From JASGKO01 sp049840595 (GTDB lineage: Bacteria; Verrucomicrobiota; Verrucomicrobiia; Chthoniobacterales; Chthoniobacteraceae), in contig JASGKO010000041.1 in NCBI GenBank assembly GCA_049840595.1, forward strand, positions 186,001-250,000: a stretch of DNA of 64,000 bases. The letters are read 5' to 3'. The notes below the pieces were generated by a model. It was not told the DNA's origin. It saw nothing but the letters and a program-made list of their open reading frames with translations, and ran no database searches. This document shows, in pieces, positions 45,027 to 54,532 of the stretch; the stretch's first letter is position 1, and the number at the start of each line of letters is the position of its first letter. The position numbers were made by a program, and so were the translations under genes.

Positions 45027-46457
45027 ATGACTCGCGTTCTCTTTCTCGACTGCTTTTCCGGCATCAGCGGCGACATGACTGTCGGCGCGCTTTGCGATCT
45101 CGGCGTCCCGCCTTCCGTCTTTGAATGGGAGCTGGGGAAGGTGAACATCGGCGATTTTCATATGCACTTCGAGCGCAAGCAGCGGCAGGCGATCGAGGGC
45201 GTGAAGTTCGGCATCCACGAGGGCGCAACGCATCGGCACGACCAGGATGAGCCGGAAGAAGCGGAGCCTGGGCACCATCATCACGAGCATCATGGGGAGG
45301 CGCATGAGCACGCCCATGGCGAGGGCTGTGGCTGCGGGCATCACCACCATGAGGAAGCACCGGCGCACCGCCACGAGCAGCCACCCCACCGCCATGAAGA
45401 GCCACCCCACCACCACGCGCATGAGCACCAACCGCACGCGCACGGCCACGAACATCATCACCATCACGAAGAGCACGCGCACCCGCATGGTCGCAATCAC
45501 GCCGAGATTCGCCAGCTCATCAGCGAGAGCGATTTGAGCGATTTTGTGAAAAAGCACGCGCTGTCGATTTTTCAGCGCATCGCGGTCGCCGAGGGGAAAA
45601 TCCACGGCGTCCCGGCGGAGGACGTGACCTTTCACGAAGTGGGCGCGCTCGATTCCATCGCCGATATCATCTGCGCCTGCGTGGGCATCGAGCACCTGAA
45701 GGTGGATCGCGTGCAGGTTTCCCCGCTCTTCGACGGGCACGGCTGGGTCGATTGCGCGCATGGCCGCTTCCCGATTCCCGCCGCGGCGACGCTGGAGATC
45801 CTGCACGGCATCCCGTTCCGCCAGATCGATGAGGAATTTGAATTCATCACGCCGACCGGGGCGGCGATTGCGGCGGAGTTCGGCGCCAGCTTTGGCCCGA
45901 TGCCCGCCTTGAAGGTGGAAAAGATCGGCTACGGCGTCGGCACCAAGAAGCTGAAAGACCGCCCGAACGTGCTCCGCGCCATCCTCGGCGAAGCGGCGAC
46001 CGAGCCCGCCCACGGTTACGAGACCGACACCATCACCTGCCTCGAAACCAATCTTGACGACCTCTCCCCGGAAATCCTCGGCGCGGTGATGGACCGCCTG
46101 TTCGCCGCCGGTGCGCTCGACGTCTTCTTCACCCCGGTGCACATGAAGAAAAACCGCCCCGGCAGCCAGCTCAGCGTGCTCTGCGAGAGCGCCGACGTCA
46201 CCAAGCTCAGCGACATCCTTTTCCGCGAGACGAGCGCCTTCGGCCTGCGCATGCAGGCCATGGAGCGGCTCAAGCTCGCCCGCCGTTTTGAAACCGTCAG
46301 CACCCCTTATGGCCCGATCCGCCTCAAGATCGGCGAGCGCGCCGGAGAAATCGTCCAGATCGCCCCGGAGTTCGAGCACTGCAAAGCGGCGGCGGAAAAG
46401 TCCGGGCAACCGCTCAAGGCGGTCTATGAAGCGGCGCTGGCGGCATTTGGGAAATAG
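45027..46457 (+). CDS. larC: Nickel-pincer cofactor biosynthesis protein LarC with a His-rich insert
   Basis: LarC inserts nickel into the pincer nucleotide used by lactate racemase (LarA) and relatives. Family landmarks are MTRVLFLDCFSGISGDMTVGALCDLG, EDVTFHEVGALDSIADI, GWVDCAHGRFPIPAAATLEIL, ITPTGAAIAAEFG and ETNLDDLSPEILGAVMDRLF. The 476-residue reading frame is continuous, unlike lactobacillar larC, where two parts are joined by programmed frameshifting. Residues 69-158 hold about 36 histidines, likely a nickel store or sensor. LarA, LarB and LarE are not in the window. The link with the lut genes 45 kb away is thematic only. Confidence 0.93.
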   Translation: MTRVLFLDCFSGISGDMTVGALCDLGVPPSVFEWELGKVNIGDFHMHFERKQRQAIEGVKFGIHEGATHRHDQDEPEEAEPGHHHHEHHGEAHEHAHGEGCGCGHHHHEEAPAHRHEQPPHRHEEPPHHHAHEHQPHAHGHEHHHHHEEHAHPHGRNHAEIRQLISESDLSDFVKKHALSIFQRIAVAEGKIHGVPAEDVTFHEVGALDSIADIICACVGIEHLKVDRVQVSPLFDGHGWVDCAHGRFPIPAAATLEILHGIPFRQIDEEFEFITPTGAAIAAEFGASFGPMPALKVEKIGYGVGTKKLKDRPNVLRAILGEAATEPAHGYETDTITCLETNLDDLSPEILGAVMDRLFAAGALDVFFTPVHMKKNRPGSQLSVLCESADVTKLSDILFRETSAFGLRMQAMERLKLARRFETVSTPYGPIRLKIGERAGEIVQIAPEFEHCKAAAEKSGQPLKAVYEAALAAFGK

Positions 46458-46470
46458 CTTACGGCTCCTC

Positions 46471-46523
46471 GTGCCCACACTCTGTGTGGGCGCGCCCTTG
46501 TCGGCGACACTCCGTGTCCCTCG
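46471..46523. repeat. REP-like palindrome pair, family B
   Basis: A 53-base unit with CCCACAC-TCT-GTGTGGG followed by GACAC-TCC-GTGTC, closely matching the unit at 17908-17960. It lies just after larC and could protect its mRNA end. Confidence 0.65.
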
Positions 46524-46573
46524 CGCGCAGAAAGAGGATTGAGTTCGCCTCCATCGAAATCCAGAATCGCATT

Positions 46574-47338
46574 ATGAAAGCCCTCACTTTCATCTGGCTC
46601 ACGGCTCTCTTCACTGGCCTGGACCCGATCGCGTCGGCACAGGAAATGGGCCCGTCGCCAGAATCAATAATGAATCTGCCGACCGAATCGGTTCAGGTGT
46701 TTCTGCTGCGGATGAAACCCGAATTACAACGGGAGCATGCGGTGTCACTCATCACCAAAGAACTGGAGCGCATCACATTTCTGGAAACTCCATTCCAGCA
46801 TACGCCACTCGCGATTGCGGTCATGGCGCTGAACCACAAATTGGCAATTCATAATGCCCGCCCCGGCGTGACGAAAATTCCTGAGGTCAAAGTAAGCGTC
46901 GGGCTTCAGGAATCCATTGCGCAGGCGGATAAGCAACCGTGGGTTCTCGATAGTGATAAAGGATGCCCAATCAGCCTGAACCTTCATACTTCAGCAAAGG
47001 AGTATCTCGCATACTTCACCCAAGCAGCAGGCGGTCTTTTACAGATCGAGCCCGATGGACTGTGGATTGTCCCTATTTGCAATCCGGAATCGGTGCTTTC
47101 CACCCGCAGCTTTGTTGTCCCCACGAGCATTGTGGCAACTCCCGAAGCGGTCACTCAGTTAATGTTGGCCCATTTTCCAGGTCTGTCGAAAGGGGAATCG
47201 GCCTTTGATTGGTCATACGATCAAAAGGCCCAGTTGCTCCACATTCAAGCAGCAAGCACGATCCTGTCGGACTTCGAGGACTGGTATGCACATAAACTGA
47301 TCTCCCTCGGTTACAAAGTGCCCACTGGCCGCGATTGA
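46574..47338 (+). CDS. Exported hypothetical protein, possible STN-like domain
   Basis: A 254-residue protein with a signal peptide (MKALTFIWLTALFTGLDPIASAQ). The centre reads PISLNLHTSAKEYLAYFTQAAGGLLQIEPDGLWIVP, reminiscent of the secretin/TonB short N-terminal (STN) fold. No other motif is visible. GC content is lower than in flanking genes, which may mean recent arrival. Function unknown; an envelope location follows from the signal peptide. I chose this Met because the thirty in-frame residues upstream are translated from the family-B repeat. Confidence 0.65.
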   Translation: MKALTFIWLTALFTGLDPIASAQEMGPSPESIMNLPTESVQVFLLRMKPELQREHAVSLITKELERITFLETPFQHTPLAIAVMALNHKLAIHNARPGVTKIPEVKVSVGLQESIAQADKQPWVLDSDKGCPISLNLHTSAKEYLAYFTQAAGGLLQIEPDGLWIVPICNPESVLSTRSFVVPTSIVATPEAVTQLMLAHFPGLSKGESAFDWSYDQKAQLLHIQAASTILSDFEDWYAHKLISLGYKVPTGRD

Positions 47339-47413
47339 GCCATCCATTACAACCCACCTCCTTGAAACGAGCATTTGACCGCGTGCGGCATTTCGTTTCA
47401 TTGTGCGCCTTCC

Positions 47414-49084
47414 ATGTCGTCACACGCTCGTAACGTCCTCATCCTGCTCGCGCTCTGCCTCGTCTGTTTCTGGTTTCGGCTGGGGCGGATCGGGCTGATT
47501 GATCCCGACGAGCCGTTTTATGCCCAGACCGCCCATGAAATGATGGTGAGCGGCGACTGGCTGACGCCGCAGATTTACGGCGGGCCGCAGTTTGAGAAGC
47601 CGGTTTTCTACTACTGGCTGGTCGCGGCCTCCTTCAAGACCTTTGGCGAAAATGAGTTTACCGGTCGGTTGCCTGCGACCTTGTTTGCGACGCTGCTGGT
47701 GTTTTTGGTCTATGCCTTCAGTGCGCGGGTTTACAGCCAGCGCACGGGATTGCTGACCGCGGTGGTGCTCGCGACCGGGCTGGAGTTCATGCTCATGTCG
47801 CGGCTGATGCTCACCGACATCCCGCTCGCGTTTTTCCTGAGCGGATCGGTCTTCAGCGCCTGGCTGGCCTTTACGGAGCCGGAGAAGCGCGACCGCTGGA
47901 TGTTCCTGCATCTGCTCTCGATGGGGATGGCATGGCTGACCAAGGGACCGATCGGCATCCTCTTCCCGTGCTTCACGATGGCGGTCTATTTCGTTTTCCA
48001 AAAGCCGCGCCAATGGGCCTATCGCGGCAAGGGCGTGGGGCTCGGCCTGGTCGCCGCCCTGCTGGTGGGCGTGCCGTGGTATGCCTATACTTTTACGCAC
48101 CATGGCGCGGAGTTTTGGAAGGAGTTTTTCTACCGCGACAATTACCTGCGGTGGTTTTATTCGGAGCATCCGTCGAACAACCATTTCTGGTATTATCCCG
48201 GGCTGCTGATCCTGGGCTCGATTCCCTGGATGCCGCTGGTGTTGCTCACGATCAAGCGGGCAATCACCGGCCTGCGCGAGAATGAACCGGCATTTTTCCA
48301 ATGGTGCTGGCTCTTGAGCAATCTGGTCTTCCTGAGCGGCGCGGCGTCGAAGCTGCCTTCCTACGCCTTCTTCCTCTTCGTGCCGCTGGCGGTGATTGGC
48401 GGGCGGCATCTGGATGAAGTGCTGGAACGCGGATTCCGCGGCAACGGCGAGCGCAATCTGGTCGTCATCGCGGCATTGCTGCAAGGGCTGGTCCCGCTCG
48501 CGACGCCGTTCATCAAGGCGGCGCAGCCGTTCGTGGTGCCCGCGTATCTCCTCGGCGGCCTGCTCGTCGTGGCGCTGATCTGCCTGCTCCGGCGGGCGTT
48601 TCCGGCCTGGGTCGCTTGCACCGCCGCTGGTTCGACCGCGCTGCTGGTCGCCTCGCTCACGCTCGATGTGCAGAACGTGGAAAACCTCAGCTCCACCAAG
48701 CCGACCGCTTTGCGCATGATGCAAATGCAGCATCCTGGCGAACCGCTGATTGCCGGGAAATTCCCGGTGCGCGGGATTATCTACTACACGCAGCAGGCCA
48801 AAGAACGCGCGGCGCAGGGTCAGAAACCTGATTTCACTCCCACCGTCTTCGTGCTGGCGAGCGAGGCGCAGCCCTTTTGGGCGGCGCATCCGACGCTGAA
48901 AATCGTCCTCGGCAAAGGCGGCTTGAAGGACTTTCTGGCGACCCGACCCGATGCGCTCTGCGTGATGAGAAAATCGGACTGGGACTCGACCTACGACACC
49001 TCGGCGGTCTTCCAGAAACAGGACTCCATGGAGCAGATCGGGGACAACATCATCGTCCGCGCCCTGCCCCGGGCGACAAACTGA
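47414..49084 (+). CDS. GT83 glycosyltransferase (ArnT/dolichyl-phosphate-mannose transferase type)
   Basis: A 556-residue polytopic inner-membrane glycosyltransferase with about twelve helices. The first periplasmic loop has GLIDPDEPFYAQTAHEMMVSGDWLTPQI with the conserved Asp-Glu pair used by the PMT/ArnT superfamily, and later LTKGPIGILFP and FYRDNYLRWFYSEHPSNNHFWYY. Such enzymes move a sugar from a polyprenyl phosphate to lipid A, protein or glycan outside the inner membrane; the acceptor here is unknown. It is transcribed alone into a long repeat-rich gap. Confidence 0.87.
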   Translation: MSSHARNVLILLALCLVCFWFRLGRIGLIDPDEPFYAQTAHEMMVSGDWLTPQIYGGPQFEKPVFYYWLVAASFKTFGENEFTGRLPATLFATLLVFLVYAFSARVYSQRTGLLTAVVLATGLEFMLMSRLMLTDIPLAFFLSGSVFSAWLAFTEPEKRDRWMFLHLLSMGMAWLTKGPIGILFPCFTMAVYFVFQKPRQWAYRGKGVGLGLVAALLVGVPWYAYTFTHHGAEFWKEFFYRDNYLRWFYSEHPSNNHFWYYPGLLILGSIPWMPLVLLTIKRAITGLRENEPAFFQWCWLLSNLVFLSGAASKLPSYAFFLFVPLAVIGGRHLDEVLERGFRGNGERNLVVIAALLQGLVPLATPFIKAAQPFVVPAYLLGGLLVVALICLLRRAFPAWVACTAAGSTALLVASLTLDVQNVENLSSTKPTALRMMQMQHPGEPLIAGKFPVRGIIYYTQQAKERAAQGQKPDFTPTVFVLASEAQPFWAAHPTLKIVLGKGGLKDFLATRPDALCVMRKSDWDSTYDTSAVFQKQDSMEQIGDNIIVRALPRATN

Positions 49085-49095
49085 GCAGAAGTTTT

Positions 49096-49262
49096 CACCA
49101 CGAAGGCACGAAGACACGAAGTTTTTAAAACGCTGCGTCTCGGCGACTCGACGGCGAAATTCAGTTTGCGCGACGACGACGAGGCAGAGCCTCGCGGACC
49201 AGGGCGTTCCCAAGCTGGAACGAGGGGAATATTAACCACGAAGAGCACGAAGGACACGAAGG
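49096..49262. repeat. Two CACGAAG dispersed repeats
   Basis: ACCACGAAGGCACGAAGACA at 49098 and ACCACGAAGAGCACGAAGGA at 49235 are two copies of the triple CACGAAG motif that also occurs at 7.6, 38.5 and 41.2 kb. The intervening DNA holds the first copy of the 51-bp direct repeat described next. Confidence 0.65.
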
Positions 49263-49629
49263 CTGGGAAGACTTTAGAGCGGTTCTCGAAAGTAATTTCC
49301 GAAAGCCCCAACGGGGCGGCATAGCCCAAGCCCGGGGCAACGCCCCGGGTCTCATCGTCTTCTTCATTTCCCAGCCCTGAAGGGGCGGTCCAAACCATGG
49401 AGCGGTTCTTACGCCCCTTCAGGGCTAAAAATCAAGGGAGGCCGGGGTCCCCGGGGCGTTGCCCCGGGCTGGAGTTAGGCCGGGCCTTCAGCCCTCAAGC
49501 CTCCGCGGCGAACCTCACTCATTCGGAAATTCCTTTCGAGAGATGCTCTAAAACTCTGCGTCTCCGCGCCTCTGCGGTGAAATTCAGTTTGCGCGACGAC
49601 GACGAGGCAGAGCCTCGCGGACCAGGGCG
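49156..49629. repeat. Perfect 51-bp direct repeats flanking an inverted-repeat element
   Basis: The block starting GAAATTCAGTTTGCGCGACG and ending GGACCAGGGCG is identical at 49156-49206 and 49579-49629, and similarity extends into CCAAGCTGGA on the right. Between the copies is a 274-base inverted-repeat element. This may be duplication of a repeat block or two members of one dispersed family. Confidence 0.8.
49276..49549. repeat. 274-bp element with nested inverted repeats
   Basis: Imperfect 28-base ends (GAGCGGTTCTCGAAAGTAAT against ATTCCTTTCGAGAGATGCTC) enclose two further nested pairs: AGCCCGGGGCAACGCCCCGGG against CCCCGGGGCGTTGCCCCGGG, and CAGCCCTGAAGGGGCG against CGCCCCTTCAGGGCT. The whole can fold into one long stem. 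It fills the gap between the GT83 gene and valS and encodes nothing credible. Confidence 0.7.
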
Positions 49630-49744
49630 CTCCCAAGCTGGAGCTTGGGAACGAGGAGAAATCTCCCGCTCTTGGCGACTTGGCGTCTTGGCGGTGAATT
49701 TTAAACCCCGCCGCGCTCGCCGCGTCCGCCGCGGTTAAAAGAGC

Positions 49745-52619
49745 CTAGCCTCCGAGGGCCTCGCGCATCTTCGTCAGTTGCATGAGCTTTTCGGCCCAGG
49801 TGGTTTCGCGCTGCTTGTGCTCGTCGAGGACCTTGGCCGGGACTTTGGCGGTGAAGTTTTCGTCGGCGAGTTTGGCGCGGACTTTGAGGAGCTCGGCTTC
49901 CACTTTCTCGATTTCCTTCGCAAGACGCTCGCGCTCGGCGGCGACGTCGATCAAGCCTTCGAGCGGCAGGAAGAGTTCGCCAAGCGGAGTGAGGACCGTC
50001 GGCGTGCCCTTGGGCGCGGCGTAGGCTTCGAGCACGTCGAACGGCTCGGCATTGAGCAGGATGCGCAGCACCTCGGCTTCGTGCGTGGCGAGCGGCGCGT
50101 TGGGACGCAGCACGAAGCGCACGCGCTTGTTGCTCGCGATGTTGAAATCGCGGCGCAGGGCGCGGCCCAGGTTGACCACCTCGTATTTGGAGTTGGCGAA
50201 CTTCTCGTCCTCCCCGGTGAGGCCGTAGTGGGCCTTGAAATCGGCGTCGAACGGCGCGGGCCAGTGCGAGAACATGATCGTCTCGCCGCCTTGCTTCTCC
50301 GGCAGGTCGCCGTTGAAGCCCATGCCGTGCCAGAGCTCTTCGGTGATGAAGGGCATGAACGGATGGAAGAGCCGGATGGTGTGCGCGAGGATGAAATCCA
50401 TGACCGCGAGCGCATTCGCCTTCCGCGCGGCGTCCTCGGAGTTGAGCACCGCCTTCGAGGCTTCGAGATACCAGTCGCAATACTCGCTCCAGAAGAAGCG
50501 GTAGAGGGCCTGCGCGGCGTCGCTGAAACGATACTCGTCGAGCGCGGTGGAAACCTCGCGGATGGCGGCGTCGAGCCGGAGCAGGATCCACTTGTCGTCG
50601 CTGGTGAGGAGCGCGGGGTTGAGCTCGCCCTCGCTCTCGCCGCCCTGCATCTGGCGGAAGCGCGCGGCGTTCCAGAGCTTGGTGCAGAAATTGCGACCGA
50701 GCTCCACGTTCTTCTCGTCGAAGAGCACATCCGCGCCGAGCGGGGCGGAACGCATCACGCCAAAGCGCAGGGCATCCGCGCCATACTTCGCGATGATCTC
50801 CAGCGGATCGGGCGAGTTGCCGAGCGATTTCGACATCTTGCGCCCCTGCTTGTCGCGGATGATGCCGGTGAAATAGACATTCTTGAAGGGCAGCTCGCCC
50901 ATCCACTCGTAGCCCGCCATGATCATGCGCGCGACCCAGAAGAAGATGATGTCCGGCCCGGTCACCAGGTCGGTCGTCGGGTAGAACTTGGCGAGGGTCT
51001 CCGTCTTCTCTGGCCAGCCCATCGTGGCAAACGGCCAGAGCCAGGAACTGAACCAGGTGTCGAGGACGTCGGTGTCTTGAATGAAGCCGAGGCTATCAAG
51101 AGCGTTGCCACAAGTTATTGTTGCCACTTCGATGCGAAAAACTCCATCGCCAACATGCATCAATCGTCCGTGGACTTCCTCATCGTGGCGTGTATTAAGG
51201 TCGGCTTCAAAAGCCACCTGGGTGCGGTCTTTTTCGGACTGACCCGAAATACTGGGTTTTACACGAATCTTTTCGATCACGACATCCAAGGTCGAAGCCA
51301 AGGGAGCAAATTTGTTTCTAATTTCTTCCTCGGATAGTTCGATGCTCCACACCGGCACGCGATGCCCCCACCAGAGCTGACGCGAGATGCACCAGTCCTG
51401 AATGCCGCCGAGCCAGTGGTCATACACCTTCGCCCAGCGGTCGGGGTAAAATTTCAGATCGCCCTTTGCCACCACCTCGCGGGATTGCTCCACGCTCGGG
51501 TATTTCAAAAACCATTGCTCGCTCAGGCGCGGCTCGATGGGCACCTGGCCGCGCTCGCTGTAGCCCACATTGTTTTGATGCGGCTCCTCCTTCACCAGCA
51601 CGCCGAGATCGCGCAGATGCTCCACGGCCACTTTACGGGCCTCGAAGCGATCCAGCCCCACTAGCGATTCGCCGGCGAGTGCGTTCATGGTGCCATCGGG
51701 ATTCATCACATCCACCACCGGCAACTGATGGCGCTGCCCGATTTCAAAATCCGCCTTGTCGTGCGCGGGCGTCACTTTCAACACGCCGGTGCCGAAGGCG
51801 AAATCGACGTGCTCGTCGCCGATGATCGGAATGAGCCGTTCCGATTGCGGGAGCTGCACCGGGAGCGGGCGCACCGCGTGCTTGCCGATGAGGTGCGCAT
51901 AGCGTTCGTCCTTGGGATTCACCGCAATCGCGGTGTCGCCGGGGATCGTCTCCGGGCGCGTGGTGGCGACGGTCACGAAGGTGCCGGGCAACTCAGCGAC
52001 TTCAATGTTGAAGTGATACATGATCCCGTTCTGCGGGCGCATTTCCACCTCCTCGTCGCTCACCGCGGTGAGCGAGGCCGGGCACCAGTTCACCATCCGC
52101 TTGCCGCGATAGATGAGGCCCTTCTTGTAAAGATCCACGAACACCCGCTGCACGCATTTCGAATACTCGGGGTCCATCGTGAAGCGTTCGCGCGACCAGT
52201 CGCAGGACGCGCCGAGCTTCTTGCTGCTGGATGATGATCCCGCCGTATTGCTCCTTCCACTCCCACACCTTTTCCAAAAACTTCTCGCGCCCGAGATCGT
52301 TGCGATGCTTGATCGCGCCCTGCTTCTTGAGCGTGCGCTCCACCACCGTCTGCGTCGCGATGCCGGCGTGATCGGTGCCGGGCAGCCAGAGCACTTCCTT
52401 GCCCTGCATGCGGGCGCGGCGGGCAAGGATATCCTGGATCGTATTATTGAGCACGTGGCCGAGCGTGAGCATGCCGGTGACATTCGGCGGCGGGATGACG
52501 ATGGAGTACGCGGGCTTGGGGGAAGCGGGATCGGCCTTGAAAAAATCGCGCGCGAGCCAGTCGGCATACCACTTCTCTTCGATGGCTTGCGGCTCGTAGG
52601 TTTTAGGAATTTCGGACAT
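49745..52619 (-). CDS. valS: Valyl-tRNA synthetase, frameshifted, with an unusual internal segment
   Basis: A class I ValRS of about 958 residues. The N-terminus MSEIPKTYEPQAIEEKWYADWL...PPPNVTGMLTLGHVLNNTIQDIL (HIGH variant TLGH) lies in one frame; from KKLGASCDWSRERFTMDPEYS the rest is in another, joined near 52215-52222. The second signature KMSKSLGNSPDPL, the editing-domain region TTRPETIPGDTAIAV and a C-terminal coiled coil (LAKEIEKVEAELLKVRAKL) are intact. Between CISRQLWWGHRVPVWSIE and QDTDVLDTWFSS is an extra segment of about 80 residues with lower GC. The frameshift in an essential gene is probably a sequencing indel. Confidence 0.92.
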
Positions 52620-52863
52620 AGGGTGAACGTCCTTACTAACCGCAAATCCCCGCCAGCGCAATGAGGCAGGCGCAGGGACGAATCGAGGGCTGATTTTCCA
52701 TGCCCGGCCCACGGGAGAGGGCGGAACTATTTTATCACCCGCAACAGAGTAAAGTCGTCATCTTTCCGCGACGCAAAAGCGACCGCAATGTCACCCCCGC
52801 TCTCTTTGTCCGTAACACGGGTGCGCCATGGTTTGGCCAGCAACCAACCCACTCACCACCACC

Positions 52864-53541
52864 ATGAAAAAACTACTCTTCCCGCTGGCGCTCGCGGCCT
52901 TCGGCGTGGCCAGCTCGCACGCGGCCCTCATCATCACGGAAGTCGATCCGACCGGCAGCTCCACGAGCACCTACGCGGCCGATTGGTTCGAACTGACCAA
53001 CACGGGGACCAGCGCGATCAGCCTCACCGGCTACAAGATGGACGACAACTCGAACTCCTTCTTGAGTGCGGTCTCCATGACGGGCGTAAGCAGCATCGCG
53101 GCCGGGCAGTCGGTGGTCTTCATCGAAGACAGCTCCGCCAGCAGCGACTCCGCGCTGGCCGCGGCTTTTGAAAGCGCCTGGTTCGGCTCGAACGTGCCGG
53201 CTGGTTTCACGATCGGCTTCTACGGCGGCTCGGGCGTGGGCCTGAGCTCCACCACCGATGCGGTGAACATCTTCAACGCCAGCGGCGTGCTCCAGGCGGG
53301 CGTGCAATTCGGCGCCTCGACCAGCAACGTGACCTTCGACAACTGGGTCGCCCAGATCACGAACAGCGGCTCGACCGACGGCACCATCTCCACGCTCAGC
53401 GTGGTGGGAGTCAACGGTGCCTTCAAGGACGCGGGCAATGAAGTCGGCTCGCCCGGCGCCGTGCCCGAGCCCGGCACCTACGGCATCATTCTCTTCGGCG
53501 GAGCGATCCTGCTCTTCCGCCGCCGCCACCTGATTTCGTAA
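52864..53541 (+). CDS. PEP-CTERM protein with a lamin-tail-like domain
   Basis: A 225-residue exported protein. A signal peptide (MKKLLFPLALAAFGVASSHA) is followed by a lamin-tail-type beta domain (ALIITEVDPTGSSTSTYAADWFELTNTGTSAISLTGYKMDD). The C-terminal sorting tail is PEPGTYGIILFGGAILLFRRRHLIS: Pro-Glu-Pro, a membrane helix and an Arg cluster. Exosortase would cleave the tail and place the protein at the cell surface or in exopolysaccharide. It is the first of three such genes in a row. A strong terminator follows. Confidence 0.88.
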   Translation: MKKLLFPLALAAFGVASSHAALIITEVDPTGSSTSTYAADWFELTNTGTSAISLTGYKMDDNSNSFLSAVSMTGVSSIAAGQSVVFIEDSSASSDSALAAAFESAWFGSNVPAGFTIGFYGGSGVGLSSTTDAVNIFNASGVLQAGVQFGASTSNVTFDNWVAQITNSGSTDGTISTLSVVGVNGAFKDAGNEVGSPGAVPEPGTYGIILFGGAILLFRRRHLIS

Positions 53542-53568
53542 GGCATCGGCCTCAAGCAAAAAACGATC

Positions 53569-53615
53569 CCGCCTCCTGCCCGGCCAACCCAGCCGGGTGG
53601 CAGGCGGCTTTTTTT
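53569..53615 (+). terminator. Terminator after the first PEP-CTERM gene
   Basis: A GC-rich stem (CCGCCT...CCCGGC with GCCGGG...AGGCGG, and a four-base internal mismatch) is followed by seven T about 65 bases after the stop. It separates this gene from the next PEP-CTERM gene, so the two have independent transcripts. Confidence 0.75.
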
Positions 53616-53724
53616 GTCACGGGACCGAGACGGAAAAGTGACTGCTCTGTAACCCCCGCGCATTTGGACTGTAACAAACGGGCCGCACAGTCATCCCCCA
53701 GTACTCAAGCCACCATATACCACC

Positions 53725-54435
53725 ATGAAACTATCCATGCTCAACCCGATCAAAGCCCTTGTGCTGACGGGCCTCGCCGGCCTGCTGCTCGCAACCACCG
53801 GCCATTCCGCCGTGCTCGAAGGCAATGTCGCCATCATTCGCGTGAACGGCAACACCGACGGCTTCTCCGTCCTCGCTCTCACCAATCTGAGTGCGGGCGA
53901 TACCCTCTATTTCACCGATGCCGCCTGGCAAAACGGTGGGGGCTTCAGCGGTACGGAAGGAGCAGGCACCACGGACATCCTGACCTCCGACATCGCGGCG
54001 GGCAGCGTGTTTGACATCTCCACCTCCAGCCTCAACGCCAGCGGGGAACAGGTGTTTCTGTTCACCGGCACGAAGACCTCGCCGACGCTGGTCGCCGGCA
54101 TCGACTGGGGCAACAGCGGCTGGATCACCACCGGCGCGACCGCCAGCGATACCTCCTACGCCCCGAACCAGGGCACGGGCGCGCTGACCTCCTCGCTCGA
54201 CTTCCTCGCGGTGGGCACGAGCGCGGCAGCCGCAAAATATAACGGCACCTTCTCGGGCAGTGTGGACGATCTGCGCACCGCGATCAGCAACCCGGCCAAC
54301 TGGGTGACCACCGCGGATACCTCCTGGACCGGGGGCAGCTTCACGGTCACGGCGGCTCCCGAGCCCGCCACCTTCGGCATCGTGCTCTTCGGCGGAGCCA
54401 TCCTCTTCGTCCGCCGCCGTCACCTGCTCTCGTAA
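53725..54435 (+). CDS. PEP-CTERM exported protein
   Basis: A 236-residue protein with signal peptide MKLSMLNPIKALVLTGLAGLLLATTGHSA and C-terminal PEPATFGIVLFGGAILFVRRRHLLS, nearly the same sorting tail as the preceding gene. The mature domain begins VLEGNVAIIRVNGNTDGFSVLALTNLSAGDTLYFTDAAWQNGGGF, a repeat-like beta pattern that I do not match to a named family. It probably attaches to the cell surface after exosortase processing. The promoter is probably in the 110 bases after the upstream terminator. Confidence 0.82.
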   Translation: MKLSMLNPIKALVLTGLAGLLLATTGHSAVLEGNVAIIRVNGNTDGFSVLALTNLSAGDTLYFTDAAWQNGGGFSGTEGAGTTDILTSDIAAGSVFDISTSSLNASGEQVFLFTGTKTSPTLVAGIDWGNSGWITTGATASDTSYAPNQGTGALTSSLDFLAVGTSAAAAKYNGTFSGSVDDLRTAISNPANWVTTADTSWTGGSFTVTAAPEPATFGIVLFGGAILFVRRRHLLS

Positions 54436-54469
54436 AGTTTCCCCGCGCTGCGAAGCGCCTTTCCACCCG

Positions 54470-54500
54470 CCGCCCGGCTGAAACAGGCCGGGCGGTTCCC
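54470..54500 (+). terminator. Hairpin after the second PEP-CTERM gene
   Basis: CCGCCCGGC pairs perfectly with GCCGGGCGG around an eight-base loop, about 34 bases after the stop. The T-tract is weak (TTCCCCATTTT), so termination may be partial. Confidence 0.6.
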
Positions 54501-54532
54501 CATTTTCAACCGCCATCTTTTTTTATTTTTCT

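Noticed and set aside
45027..46457. Programmed frameshift in larC
   Set aside because: The gene is one uninterrupted frame with all family motifs, so no recoding is needed.
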